Below, one piece after another: positions 7,823-15,694 of a DNA stretch of 64,000 bases; the first letter of the stretch is position 1; each line of letters begins with the position of its first letter. This DNA is from Coriobacteriia bacterium (lineage in GTDB: Bacteria > Actinomycetota > Coriobacteriia > Anaerosomatales > Anaerosomataceae). The position numbers were made by a program, and so were the translations under genes. The notes under the pieces were generated by a model. That model was not told the DNA's origin. It made no database searches and saw only the letters and a program-made list of their open reading frames with translations. The DNA is taken from the NCBI GenBank assembly GCA_030652115.1, contig JAUSBK010000013.1:1-64000 (forward strand), written 5' to 3'.

Positions 7823-8700
7823 CTGACGCAGCACGCACGGGAGCGCACGCCATCCAGGTGGAGGGGCTGCGCTTCTCCTACGGGGACCTCGAGGCGGTGA
7901 AGGGAATCGACTTCGACGTGCAGCCGGGCGAGATCCTTGGCTTCCTCGGCCCGAACGGCGCCGGAAAGTCGACCACCATCAAGATGCTCACCGGTCAGCT
8001 CACGCCCAAGTCCGGCGTAGCGAGAGTGCTTGGGATAGATGTAGCCACAGACAATCCCGAGCTGCAGGCGCGCATCGGGGTGTGTTTCGAAGAGAAGAAC
8101 CTCTATATCAACATGTCGGCCAAGGAGAATCTCGAGTTCTTCGCGAGTCTCTATGGGATCAAGGATCCTGACGCCGAAGGAGTGCTCCGGCGTGTCGGGC
8201 TGGCGGACCGCGCCAAGGACCGCGTCAAGACGTTCTCCAAAGGCATGCGACAGCGCATGATGATTTCGCGCGCGTTCATCAACAAGCCCGACGTGCTCTT
8301 CTTAGATGAGCCCACCGACGGGCTCGACCCGGTCACCTCGGCGGCCATCCGCAGGACCATAAAGGAGGAGGCCGAGCGCGGTGCGGCGGTCCTGCTGACA
8401 ACGCACGACATGTTCGAGGCGGACGAGCTCTCCGACCGGGTCGCCTTCATCAACGAGGGCGAGATCGTGGCGCTCGACTCCGCCGAGAACCTGAAGCTCA
8501 AGTACGGGACCCGCTCGGTGAAGGTGCGCCTGCGCGAGGGCGATGTCGTGCGCGAGGAGGTCCTGCCGCTGGACGGCGACGGTTCCTCGGCCCGGCTCGC
8601 GGAGCTGGCCGCCAGTCCGAACCTCCTTACCATCCACACCGAGGAAGCGACGCTGGAGCAGATCTTCATCCAGCTGACGGGTAGGGGGCTTGAGGGATGA
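7819..8700 (+). CDS. ABC-2 exporter ATP-binding subunit
   Basis: 293 residues; ATG 7819 overlaps the regulator stop. Walker A GPNGAGKST near residue 47, signature FSKGMRQR, Walker B VLFLDEPTDGLD and switch TTHDM. The C-terminal extension with LRLREGD-like strands and LEQIFIQLTGRG is typical of NatA/CcmA-type drug or sodium exporters. It works with the two permeases encoded immediately downstream, whose genes overlap by ATGA junctions. Confidence 0.93.
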   Translation: MTDAARTGAHAIQVEGLRFSYGDLEAVKGIDFDVQPGEILGFLGPNGAGKSTTIKMLTGQLTPKSGVARVLGIDVATDNPELQARIGVCFEEKNLYINMSAKENLEFFASLYGIKDPDAEGVLRRVGLADRAKDRVKTFSKGMRQRMMISRAFINKPDVLFLDEPTDGLDPVTSAAIRRTIKEEAERGAAVLLTTHDMFEADELSDRVAFINEGEIVALDSAENLKLKYGTRSVKVRLREGDVVREEVLPLDGDGSSARLAELAASPNLLTIHTEEATLEQIFIQLTGRGLEG

Positions 8701-9944
8701 GCCGCGCCGTGTCGCGCCCTGCGATCATCTGGGCGCTGCTCAAGAAGGAGTTCAAGGCGTACTCCCGCGACACCGTGTACCTGCTGCTGACGCTGCTGGT
8801 GCTGATCGCGGTGCCGATCACCTTCCGTTTCCTGCCCGACTCGGTCGACGAGACCATCACGCTTGCGGTATCGCCACCGGTCTCGGCGCTCATCGAGGAC
8901 GGCAAAGACACGCTCCGTGACCTCGGCGCCACCGAGGAGCAGCTCGCCGAACTCGACGAGGCCGATCTCACCGGCGAGCAGGAGGGCCTGCTTCTCCTCG
9001 AGTTCGAGGACGAGGGGCAGATGACCGGCGTCATCGAGGGCACGATCGAGGCCTGGCAGACCGCCGACGGCGAGTTCGTCTTCCGCGACAAGGAGGCCGA
9101 CGAGGACAAGCCCGACAACGCCGAGCGCGTGAACGTGGACATCGGCATCGCCTTCCCGACAGGCTTCATCTCCCAGGTCGCCACCGGCAAGGACGACATC
9201 ACCGTCACCGTCTACTCCGATGCGGGCGTGCCGGATGAGATCAAGGGCGCGATGCGCTCGTTCGTCCGCGAGGCAGCCTACCAGCTCGCGGGCAAGGAGC
9301 TGCCCGTGAGCATCCCCGCCGAGGAGTCGATCATCCTCGGGCAGGACCGCTCGGGCGATCAGGTGACGCTGCAGGAGAAGACGCGTCCGCTCCTGCTCTT
9401 CATGATCCTTCTGATGGAGACGTTCTCCATGGCCTCGCTCGTCTCGACCGAGGTGCTCCAGCGCACGGTGACCGCCGTGCTCGTGACGCCCGCGAAGGTG
9501 GGCGACTTCCTCGCCGCCAAGACGATCTTCGGGACGGCCATGTCGTTCTCGCAGGCGCTCATCATGCTTGCCCTCATCGGTGGGATCACCGCCGAGAACT
9601 GGTCGCTCCTGCTCGTTGTGCTGCTCATGGGCGCGATCATGTTCACGGGAGTCGCGCTGTTCGTCGGCTCGGCAGGCAAGGATTTCATGGGCCAGCTGTT
9701 CTACGCGATGCTGTTCACCATCCCGCTGCTCATCCCCACGCTGTCGATCATGTTCCCCGGATCGGTGGCGCCCTGGGTGCGCATCATCCCCACGTATCCG
9801 ATCATCGACGTGCTCGTCCGGTCCACGGTCTACGGTGCCACCTGGTCCGACTCATGGGGGTCGCTCGCGTATGCGGCGGCGTGGCTCGTGGTGCTCTACG
9901 GAGCCGGCCTCATCGCACTCAAGCGGAAGGTGGAGTCGCTATGA
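8697..9944 (+). CDS. ABC-2 exporter permease 1
   Basis: 415 residues. One membrane segment near residues 25-43 is followed by an acidic extracytoplasmic domain of roughly 180 residues, then about five more membrane segments from residue 230. This is the NatB/ABC-2 arrangement. The start overlaps the ATPase stop (ATGA 8697-8700) and the stop overlaps permease 2 in the same way. Together with permease 2 it should form a heterodimeric channel. Confidence 0.9.
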   Translation: MSRAVSRPAIIWALLKKEFKAYSRDTVYLLLTLLVLIAVPITFRFLPDSVDETITLAVSPPVSALIEDGKDTLRDLGATEEQLAELDEADLTGEQEGLLLLEFEDEGQMTGVIEGTIEAWQTADGEFVFRDKEADEDKPDNAERVNVDIGIAFPTGFISQVATGKDDITVTVYSDAGVPDEIKGAMRSFVREAAYQLAGKELPVSIPAEESIILGQDRSGDQVTLQEKTRPLLLFMILLMETFSMASLVSTEVLQRTVTAVLVTPAKVGDFLAAKTIFGTAMSFSQALIMLALIGGITAENWSLLLVVLLMGAIMFTGVALFVGSAGKDFMGQLFYAMLFTIPLLIPTLSIMFPGSVAPWVRIIPTYPIIDVLVRSTVYGATWSDSWGSLAYAAAWLVVLYGAGLIALKRKVESL

Positions 9945-11005
9945 GTCTCTCTCGCATATGGAGGGTCCTGAGGAAGGATCTCGCGCTCGGCCCGCGCTCG
10001 CCGATCTTCTTGTGGGCGATCGTGCTGCCCGTGGCGCTCACGCTGATCCTGCAAGTGGCGTTCGGGTCGCTCTTCGATCCAGAACCCCGTCTCGGTGTCG
10101 TCGACCAGGGCGATTCGGCCATCACGGCGGGTATCGAGGACACGGAGGGCATCGAACTCACCTTGTTCGATGACGAGGCCGAGCTGAAACGGCAGGTCGA
10201 GGCCAACGATCTCGACGCCGGACTCATCCTCCCCGAAGGCTTCGATGAGGCCGTCAAGGGCGGCGACAAGCCAACGCTTCAGTTCTTCATCGGCGGCGAG
10301 AGCTATGCCTCCAACCGCATCATCCTTACCGTGACCGCTCTCGATCTCGTGCGCGAGCTCGAGGGGAGCGTGGCGCCGGTGACGGTGGACATCGTCGACT
10401 TCGGCGAAGAGGGGCTTCCCATCTCGATCCGCCTGATCCCGGTCATCGTCTTCTACGCACTGGTCATCGCGGGGCTGTTCGTGCCCGGTTCCAACATCGT
10501 CGAGGAGAAGGAGCAGGGCACGCTCATGGCGATCCTCGTGACGCCGGTCAAGACCGCCGAGGTCCTCGCGGCCAAGTGGCTGTTCGGCGTGATCCTCGCG
10601 TCGGTCATGGGCGTGGCCTCGCTTGCGATGAACGGCGCAATCGGTTCGAACTGGCTCGATGTCGTTCTCGTGGTGATCATTGCGGCAATGCTGTCGGCCA
10701 TGCTCGGCGTGGTCGTGGGCGTGTTCGCCAAGGACTCCGCGATGATGTTCGGCATCGTGAAGGGGGCGGGCATCTTCCTCTTCGCGCCGGCCGTGTTCTA
10801 CATCTTCCCCGACTGGCCGCAGTGGATCGCCAAGCTGTTCCCGCTCTACTGGATCATCGAGCCGATCTGGCAGGTGTCGGTGATGGGCGAGTCCGTGACC
10901 GCAGTCTGGAGTGAGCTTGCCGTGGCGCTCGGCATCACAGCAGCGCTCGGCGTCCTCGCGTGGTGGCTCGCAAAGCGTATGCAGGCTCAGATGGCGGGGC
11001 AGTAG
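9941..11005 (+). CDS. ABC-2 exporter permease 2
   Basis: 354 residues with the same layout as permease 1: membrane segment near residue 25-45, extracytoplasmic domain of about 130 residues, then about six membrane segments from residue 165. The EEKEQGTLMAILVTPVKTAEVLAAKW stretch (in permease 1 the related EVLQRTVTAVLVTPAKVGDFLAAK) shows that the two subunits are paralogues. ATG 9941 overlaps the previous stop. Confidence 0.9.
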   Translation: MSLSRIWRVLRKDLALGPRSPIFLWAIVLPVALTLILQVAFGSLFDPEPRLGVVDQGDSAITAGIEDTEGIELTLFDDEAELKRQVEANDLDAGLILPEGFDEAVKGGDKPTLQFFIGGESYASNRIILTVTALDLVRELEGSVAPVTVDIVDFGEEGLPISIRLIPVIVFYALVIAGLFVPGSNIVEEKEQGTLMAILVTPVKTAEVLAAKWLFGVILASVMGVASLAMNGAIGSNWLDVVLVVIIAAMLSAMLGVVVGVFAKDSAMMFGIVKGAGIFLFAPAVFYIFPDWPQWIAKLFPLYWIIEPIWQVSVMGESVTAVWSELAVALGITAALGVLAWWLAKRMQAQMAGQ

Positions 11006-11039
11006 CGACAACCGATCAACCGAAGGGAGCCGGGAGCAC

Positions 11040-11174
11040 ATGGACTGGTACTGGTGGGTGCTGATCGTGGTGGCCGTCGTGGGTATCGGCTACCTCAAGC
11101 TCAAGGTGTGGGGCAAGATCATGGCCAACATGAAGGCCAAGAAGGCCGCACAAGCGGAGCTCGAAGACGAGTAG
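11040..11174 (+). CDS. 44-residue single-span membrane peptide
   Basis: ATG 11040 is preceded by GGGAGCCGGGAG. The peptide has an aromatic N-terminus (MDWYWW), one hydrophobic helix (VLIVVAVVGIGYL), then a basic Lys-rich tail ending in LEDE. It is the last gene of the GbsR-ABC operon, 34 bases after permease 2. It may be a small accessory subunit of the exporter; I do not recognise a family. Confidence 0.6.
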   Translation: MDWYWWVLIVVAVVGIGYLKLKVWGKIMANMKAKKAAQAELEDE

Positions 11175-11207
11175 GCGTCGTCCACGCTTTGTTCGGATCA
11201 AGACGAC

Positions 11208-11235
11208 TGAGGCCCTCCCGACCAGGAGGGCCTCA
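11208..11235. terminator. Bidirectional terminator hairpin
   Basis: Perfect 11-base arms 11208-11218 and 11225-11235 with a 6-base loop lie between the convergent 44-residue peptide gene and the HAAS/RDD gene. The T-tract is weak on both sides. Confidence 0.6.
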
Positions 11236-11242
11236 CGTTCGC

Positions 11243-12016
11243 CTACCCCAGTATCCGCGGCGGCAGGAACGGGCCGATGCACATCCACAGGTAGTAGAGC
11301 AGCAGCACGATGCATAGGCAGCCGGTCGGGATCGCCGCTACGAGGATCCACCAACGGTTTCGGCCGACGCCGAGCGGTTCGGGGTGCTGGGCGATGTCGC
11401 GCTCGCGCACCACGATGCGGTCATCGTTGAGGCGGATGCCGCGTAGGCCGGTCATCCACATTCCGAGGCTCTTCGACATGCCCCGCCGGAGGACGATCCA
11501 GTAGAACGCTGCCCAGCCGAGGAGCAGGCCGCCCATCACCAGGTGCCACACCGGCACCGGCTCCGGGACGATCAGGGCGGTGTAACCGAGTGCGGTGAGC
11601 CACCAGTACGCCACGTGTTCGGCGAGCTGGATCCAGACGGGCGCGAATACCGAGTCGCCGATTCCCACCAGCGCGAGCCACAGGAAGGTGAGTGCCGTGG
11701 GCACGAGAAGAATCGGGCCGAACCCGACCACCGCGTCGGTAGCCCAGGCGCTGTACCGCCGCCCGAGCGATGCCTGCGGCACGGGCGGGCCGTCCTCGGG
11801 GCGTATCCGCCGCTCCACGATCGCCGAGGCCACCGCGACGGCGTCGCCAAAGTCCGCGAGAACGGCCTGCGCGTCGCCGCGCTCGCCGATCTCCTCGAAC
11901 AGGTGCGTGCGGATCTCCTCGACCGTGTCGTCCGCATCCACCTTTGGCAGACCGCGCAGCGCGCGGCGCACCTCGGCGAGATACCCCTGCACGTCGCGGT
12001 GTTCCTGCTCGGTCAT
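11243..12016 (-). CDS. HAAS-domain protein with RDD-like membrane domain
   Basis: 257 residues. The first 75 residues (YLAEVRRALRGLP, IRTHLFEEIGE, LADFGDAVAVASAIV) match the HAAS fold that normally sits next to PadR regulators. The rest has about five hydrophobic segments and the RDD-like stretch LGRRYSAWATDAVVGF plus SLGMWMTGLRGI. It starts directly after the PadR stop (TAG|ATG), the usual PadR-HAAS pairing in which the membrane protein is thought to act with the regulator. Substrate unknown. Confidence 0.82.
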   Translation of the reverse strand: MTEQEHRDVQGYLAEVRRALRGLPKVDADDTVEEIRTHLFEEIGERGDAQAVLADFGDAVAVASAIVERRIRPEDGPPVPQASLGRRYSAWATDAVVGFGPILLVPTALTFLWLALVGIGDSVFAPVWIQLAEHVAYWWLTALGYTALIVPEPVPVWHLVMGGLLLGWAAFYWIVLRRGMSKSLGMWMTGLRGIRLNDDRIVVRERDIAQHPEPLGVGRNRWWILVAAIPTGCLCIVLLLYYLWMCIGPFLPPRILG

Positions 12017-12376
12017 CTACTCGCCCCTCAGTTCGTCGAGCGCGGAGGAAACAACGCCCCACTCCGCCCAGGCGCGCTCGAGGAACGCACTGCCTGCGCT
12101 CGTGATGCGGTAGTACTTGCGCGGACCCGCCGGGCCCTCGTCGGACCACGCGGCGGTCACGAGCCCGTCCGACTCGAGGCGGCGCAAGACGGGGTAGACG
12201 GTCCCTTCGCCTGCGACGAGCCCGCCGCGCTCCTTGAGCTCACGGACGATCGCGTAGCCGTACAACTGCTCACGGCTCACGAGGCTCAAGATCATGAGCT
12301 CGATGATGCCCTTACGCAGCTGGGTCGCCCACGAATCAAAGTCGTCGGGTGCGCTCTGTGTCGGCCGTTTGGCCAC
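12017..12376 (-). CDS. PadR-family transcriptional regulator
   Basis: 119 residues from GTG 12376, AGGA six bases upstream. The winged helix includes LRKGIIELMILSLV, YGYAIVRELKERGG and EGTVYPVLRRLESDGL, followed by RKYYRITSAG, the PadR hallmark. It contacts DNA as a dimer and probably represses itself and the adjacent HAAS/RDD gene. Confidence 0.9.
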   Translation of the reverse strand: MAKRPTQSAPDDFDSWATQLRKGIIELMILSLVSREQLYGYAIVRELKERGGLVAGEGTVYPVLRRLESDGLVTAAWSDEGPAGPRKYYRITSAGSAFLERAWAEWGVVSSALDELRGE

Positions 12377-12397
12377 GGTGGTCCTGTCCCCCGGGGA

Positions 12398-12425
12398 ATA
12401 CTATGCAATAGACAGTACCAGGCAA
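12398..12425 (-). promoter_or_regulatory. Promoter of the padR-HAAS operon
   Basis: On the minus strand TTGCCT (12425-12420) and TAGTAT (12403-12398) are 16 bases apart. A short dyad CTAT-gca-ATAG at 12401-12411 overlaps the -10 box and could be the PadR operator, though its arms are only four bases. Confidence 0.5.
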
Positions 12426-12511
12426 TACGAGGTAGCCGCAAGCGCCTGTCGCGCCGGGTGCGCTAGACTGGCCGGGTGCCATCGCCGCCCCGCGACCCAC
12501 AGGAGACGACT

Positions 12512-13300
12512 CTGAGCATCATCGACGTCCATACGCATGCCTTCACCGACGCGATCGCGCCGGCGGCCGTCGCCTCGCTCATCGAGTTCGGCGGGGTTAC
12601 CGCGCACTACGACGGGACGATTCTCGGTCTCGTCGCAGCTATGGACCGCACCGGCGTGGACCGCTCGCTGGTGGCGCCTGTGGCGACCAAGCCCTCGCAG
12701 GTGGTGACCATCAACGACTGGATCGCCTCACTCGACCGCACACGTATCATCCCGTTCGGCGCGATGCACCCCGACTTCCCGGAACCCGCGGCCGAAATGG
12801 CGCGGCTCGTCTCCCTCGGCGTGCGCGGTATCAAGCTCCACTCGCAGAACCAGGACTTCTCGCCGGAGGAGGCACGCCTCGCCCCGATCTACGAGGCGGC
12901 CATCGACCTCGGCATGGTCATCTTGTTCCACGCGGGCGGCTTCGTGGTCGAAATGGGAGTGGAGGCGCGGCCGGCGTCATTCGCCCGGGTGCTCGACGAC
13001 TTCCCGGCGCTTACGTGCATCCTCGCGCACATGGGCGGCTACCAGTGCTGGGCCGAGGTGTGCGAGCACCTCTGCGGGCGCGACGCGTACTTCGACACGG
13101 CGTACGTGCCGCGCCACCTGCCCGACACCGAGTTCCTGGCGCTCATCCGCGATCACGGGGCGCATAAGGTGCTCTTCGGCTCGGATGGGCCGTGGACCGA
13201 CGCGGCTGTCGAGATCGCGCATCTCAGGCGGCTCGGGCTGGACGCCGGGGAACTCGACGGTATCCTCGGCGGGAATGCCGAGCGGCTTCTCGGCGAGTGA
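12512..13300 (+). CDS. Amidohydrolase-2 family metal-dependent hydrolase
   Basis: About 262 residues. The chain opens with IIDVHTHAF, giving the first metal-binding HxH, and continues with GVRGIKLHSQ, LFHAGG, LAHMGGYQCW and VLFGSDGPW, the ordered motifs of TIM-barrel amidohydrolases of the decarboxylase/lactonase group. AGGAGA at 12501-12506 is five bases from an in-frame CTG at 12512, which gives a normal-length N-terminus; the only other start, GTG 12476, has no ribosome site. Substrate unknown. Confidence 0.85.
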   Translation: MSIIDVHTHAFTDAIAPAAVASLIEFGGVTAHYDGTILGLVAAMDRTGVDRSLVAPVATKPSQVVTINDWIASLDRTRIIPFGAMHPDFPEPAAEMARLVSLGVRGIKLHSQNQDFSPEEARLAPIYEAAIDLGMVILFHAGGFVVEMGVEARPASFARVLDDFPALTCILAHMGGYQCWAEVCEHLCGRDAYFDTAYVPRHLPDTEFLALIRDHGAHKVLFGSDGPWTDAAVEIAHLRRLGLDAGELDGILGGNAERLLGE

Positions 13301-13312
13301 GCGCGGGTTGGG

Positions 13313-13343
13313 TTGGCGATGAGTGCGGCGCCGTGGTTACAAT
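13313..13343 (+). promoter_or_regulatory. Candidate promoter of the response-regulator gene
   Basis: TTGGCG (13313-13318) and TACAAT (13338-13343) are 19 bases apart, and TGG precedes the -10 box. The spacing is long but the -10 is good and lies 30 bases before the GTG start. Confidence 0.4.
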
Positions 13344-13372
13344 GGGAGAGACCGGCGGCTGAAGGGATTGCA

Positions 13373-13741
13373 GTGGCCAAGCGCATTCTCATCGTGGAAG
13401 ACAATCCGCAGAACCGCTACCTGATGTCGTTTCTGCTCGAGCAGCAGGGCTACGAACTCCTGGTGGCCGAGGACGGCGCCGAGGCGCTCGAGATGCTCGA
13501 GCAAGACGTGCCGGACCTCATCTTGATGGACATGCAGCTGCCGCGGATCGACGGCTACGAGGCCACGCGGCGCATCAAGGCCGATGAACGGTTCCGGAAC
13601 ATCCCGCTCGTTGCGCTTACCGCACACTCGATGGAGCGGGATGAGGAGCGGGCACGCGACGCCGGGTGCGACGAGTTCGTCACCAAACCGGTGGATGCTG
13701 ACGGCCTGCTCGCGATGGTAGCGAACCTACTCGCCGAGTAG
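13373..13741 (+). CDS. Single-domain response regulator (DivK/CheY-like)
   Basis: 122 residues; GTG 13373 is preceded by GAAGGGA. One receiver domain only: the acidic pair in IVEDN, the phospho-acceptor Asp in LILMDMQLP (about residue 53), Thr in LVALTAHS and Lys in FVTKP. The sequence is closest to DivK-type regulators, which act by protein contact, not DNA binding. No kinase gene is adjacent. Confidence 0.9.
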   Translation: MAKRILIVEDNPQNRYLMSFLLEQQGYELLVAEDGAEALEMLEQDVPDLILMDMQLPRIDGYEATRRIKADERFRNIPLVALTAHSMERDEERARDAGCDEFVTKPVDADGLLAMVANLLAE

Positions 13742-13817
13742 CTCTGGGCTCAATCCGGGACTCCCGCGGCGGCTTGCGTTCATTCCGGCCGTTGGGTACT
13801 CTCTTGCAGCACCACAT

Positions 13818-13893
13818 GGCCAGGTAGCTCAGTTGGTAGAGCAGGGGACTGAAAATCCCCGTGTCGGCGGTTCAAGTCCGTCTCTGGCCACCA
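13818..13893 (+). tRNA. tRNA-Phe (GAA)
   Basis: 76 bases including an encoded CCA. The acceptor GGCCAGG (13818-13824) pairs with TCTGGCC (13883-13889). The anticodon arm GGGGA-CTGAAAA-TCCCC gives anticodon GAA, and the T arm contains GGTTCAAGTCC. Its 3' half is repeated downstream at 14304 and 17525. Confidence 0.97.
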
Positions 13894-13896
13894 TAG
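13851..13896 (+). repeat. tRNA-Phe 3' half, attachment-type repeat copy 1
   Basis: The segment from the anticodon to three bases past CCA is matched at 17525-17570 (37 of 46 positions), and its last 17 bases (13880-13896) are matched at 14304-14320 with one mismatch. This is the pattern left by elements that integrate in tRNA genes. Confidence 0.7.
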
Positions 13897-13912
13897 ATAC
13901 TTCCGAAGGGTC

Positions 13913-13933
13913 GGGCCGAAGGGTCAGGCCCTT
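13913..13933 (+). terminator. Weak terminator after tRNA-Phe
   Basis: GGGCC (13913-13917) pairs with GGCCC (13927-13931) and is followed by TTTG. The rest of 13934-14140 shows no open frame with a ribosome site; nothing else is recognised there. Confidence 0.45.
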
Positions 13934-14140
13934 TGTGCGTGTGAGCTGGGGATTTCCTCACCTGCTACGCCTTCGGTTCCGCTTCGCAGCCGCGAGATCG
14001 CCTGTTGCTGTAGGCCCAACCACTGAATCCTTCCGGCCGATTCACCGTCGTGCCGGGACAACGGCAACGCATCCGGCCGAACGCCAAGGACGAGATGGAC
14101 AGCGGCGTTGGGAATCAACTCGAACAGGGAGGTGAATGAC

Positions 14141-14296
14141 ATGAAGTCACCCAAGAATCTCGGACTGATACTGCTGGCTATCTGGCTTATCGTGACGGGC
14201 GTACTGCAGGTGGTCAGCATTTCGATTCCCGGCATCGGTATCATAACTGCTGCGCTTGCCATCGCTGCGGGCGTCCTGATCCTGCTCGGCCGATAA
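14141..14296 (+). CDS. 51-residue two-span membrane protein
   Basis: ATG 14141 has a strong AGGGAGGTG at 14126-14134. After a basic start (MKSPKNLG) there are two hydrophobic helices separated by a short SIPGIG turn, ending LLGR. Small proteins of this form are often stress-induced. It opens the tRNA-Phe-bounded cassette and is followed by a terminator. Function unknown. Confidence 0.7.
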   Translation: MKSPKNLGLILLAIWLIVTGVLQVVSISIPGIGIITAALAIAAGVLILLGR

Positions 14297-14303
14297 GCAC
14301 TCT

Positions 14304-14320
14304 GTCTCTGGCCATCATAG
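14304..14320 (+). repeat. tRNA-Phe 3' end repeat, copy 2
   Basis: Seventeen bases that match the end of tRNA-Phe plus its downstream flank (13880-13896) at 16 positions, including TCTCTGGCCA and CATAG. It lies eight bases after the stop of the small membrane protein gene. Confidence 0.65.
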
Positions 14321-14331
14321 TGATGATCGAA

Positions 14332-14358
14332 GAGCCGTCCCACTGGGGCGGTTCTTCT
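14332..14358 (+). terminator. Terminator after the 51-residue membrane protein
   Basis: A nine-pair stem (14332-14340 with 14346-14354, two G-T pairs) is followed by TTCT. Confidence 0.5.
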
Positions 14359-14452
14359 GCGCGCGCCTCCGCAGCGGACTGGTGGTACAGCTGTGGTTAG
14401 CCAAAGGTAACTGCGGGTAAGAATAATTAGCAACCACGGAGAGGTGAGGTCA

Positions 14453-14911
14453 GTGCCTGAGTTCGTGAGCGTCCCGGTTCCGGCCGATCGTGTCCAGGAA
14501 GTCTACGAACTGCTCTCACGAGAGCCGTTCAGGCCATCCGCCGAGCGCCATATCTCCGGGGACGATCACTCGGAGGTCTGGACCCCGTCGATGATCGATC
14601 GGATGTTCATCGAGTCATCGTCCGCGATGCGGCAGATTCTGCTCGCGATAGCCGAGGGGTCACCCGGATGGGTCACCATCAAGGACATCTCCCTCGTCTC
14701 CGGCCTGACGGCGCGCCAGGTTGCCGCCTCGCTTGGCCCGTTCGAGAAGCGCGTTCGCGGTCGCTACTCCATGAGCAGCTGGCCGTTCGAGGCGAGGCAC
14801 TTCGTTGATGCAGGCATATTCAAGTACTCCATGTCGCCGGAAACGGCGGACAGGATCATCACGTTGGCGGCAGACGTTCGCCAGCACGAGGGAGGCGATG
14901 AGAGAAAGTGA
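14453..14911 (+). CDS. Winged-helix-like protein of unknown function
   Basis: 152 residues. GTG 14453 lies just after GAGGTGAGG; GTG 14444 is inside that ribosome site. The N-terminus (FVSVPVPADRVQEVYELL) is an alpha/beta stretch. Residues about 70-105, including WVTIKDISLVSGLTARQVAAS, look like a helix-turn-helix followed by a basic wing (KRVRGRYS). No membrane segment. It could regulate the cassette, but the family is not recognised. Confidence 0.65.
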   Translation: MPEFVSVPVPADRVQEVYELLSREPFRPSAERHISGDDHSEVWTPSMIDRMFIESSSAMRQILLAIAEGSPGWVTIKDISLVSGLTARQVAASLGPFEKRVRGRYSMSSWPFEARHFVDAGIFKYSMSPETADRIITLAADVRQHEGGDERK

Positions 14912-14981
14912 CCGGATGTGGGTAGACCCGGAGTAACTGACCCTGGACTAATCACTTGCTCGCCTCAAGGAGGAGAGAGAA

Positions 14982-15125
14982 ATGCTGTGGACCATCTTCG
15001 TCATCCTGGTAGTCCTTTGGCTGCTGGGCTTCAGCTTCGAGATCGGCGGTAGCCTCGTCCACATCCTGCTGGTGATCGCACTGGTCGTGCTCGTGTACAA
15101 CCTGATCACAGGCCGTCGGTCGTAG
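14982..15125 (+). CDS. lmo0937-like 47-residue membrane protein
   Basis: ATG 14982 follows AAGGAGG. The peptide reads MLWTIFVILVVLWLLGF, then EIGGSLVHILLVIALVVLVYNLITGRRS: two hydrophobic helices around a short polar Gly-Gly turn, and a basic end. This is the recognisable form of the lmo0937 (DUF5670) family, a general-stress membrane peptide in Gram-positive bacteria. Too short to be found by length-filtered gene calls. Confidence 0.8.
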   Translation: MLWTIFVILVVLWLLGFSFEIGGSLVHILLVIALVVLVYNLITGRRS

Positions 15126-15215
15126 CCCGCACGAGGAGTGAGGGCCGACCAAGGGCAAGACCGGCGGGTCGTTCGGACATCGGCTTCCCGCCACCTACAA
15201 AGGAAGTGAAGTGCC

Positions 15216-15623
15216 ATGGTTAATGCAAATGCGGTTTCGACAGATCGTCACAGTCAAGTCCACACGGAAGTCCGTTCACCGGTCGAGGCGGTAGTCTCGC
15301 GCGTCATCATGTTCGTCTTCGGCGTTATCGAGGTGCTCATTGCGATCCGCTTCGTTCTCCTGCTGCTCGGTGCCAACGCCGAGGCCGGTTTCGCGAAGAT
15401 GATCTACGGCCTGTCCGGGATCTTCGTGGCTCCGTTCGCTGCGCTGTTCAATACGCAGCAGGCAGGCGGTTCCGTCTTCGAATGGAGCTCCCTGGTCGCC
15501 ATCGCCGTGTACGCCTTGGTGGCGTGGGGGCTGGTCGCGCTGATCCGTGCCGTGAGTCCGCGAGAGCAGGCTCAGACCGTAGAGCGTATAGTATCTGAAG
15601 ACGATGCTACGACCGCTCACTAG
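15216..15623 (+). CDS. YggT-family membrane protein
   Basis: 135 residues; ATG 15216 with AAAGGAAG upstream. A hydrophilic N-terminus is followed by IMFVFGVIEVLIAIRFVLLLLGAN and a second hydrophobic pair around ALVAWGLVALI. The pattern matches YggT proteins, which are linked to osmotic stress and cell-division zones. Its place beside the lmo0937-like peptide suggests an envelope-stress group. Confidence 0.75.
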   Translation: MVNANAVSTDRHSQVHTEVRSPVEAVVSRVIMFVFGVIEVLIAIRFVLLLLGANAEAGFAKMIYGLSGIFVAPFAALFNTQQAGGSVFEWSSLVAIAVYALVAWGLVALIRAVSPREQAQTVERIVSEDDATTAH

Positions 15624-15694
15624 CCGACGGACGTCTTGCGTGCGGCCTGGAGTATCGAACGGTCATTCGACCCTTGGAGGGGCGGGATAGGATC

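Noticed and set aside
13934-14140. A decayed gene between tRNA-Phe and the 51-residue membrane protein
   Set aside because: Short open stretches exist but none has a ribosome site or recognisable protein pattern.
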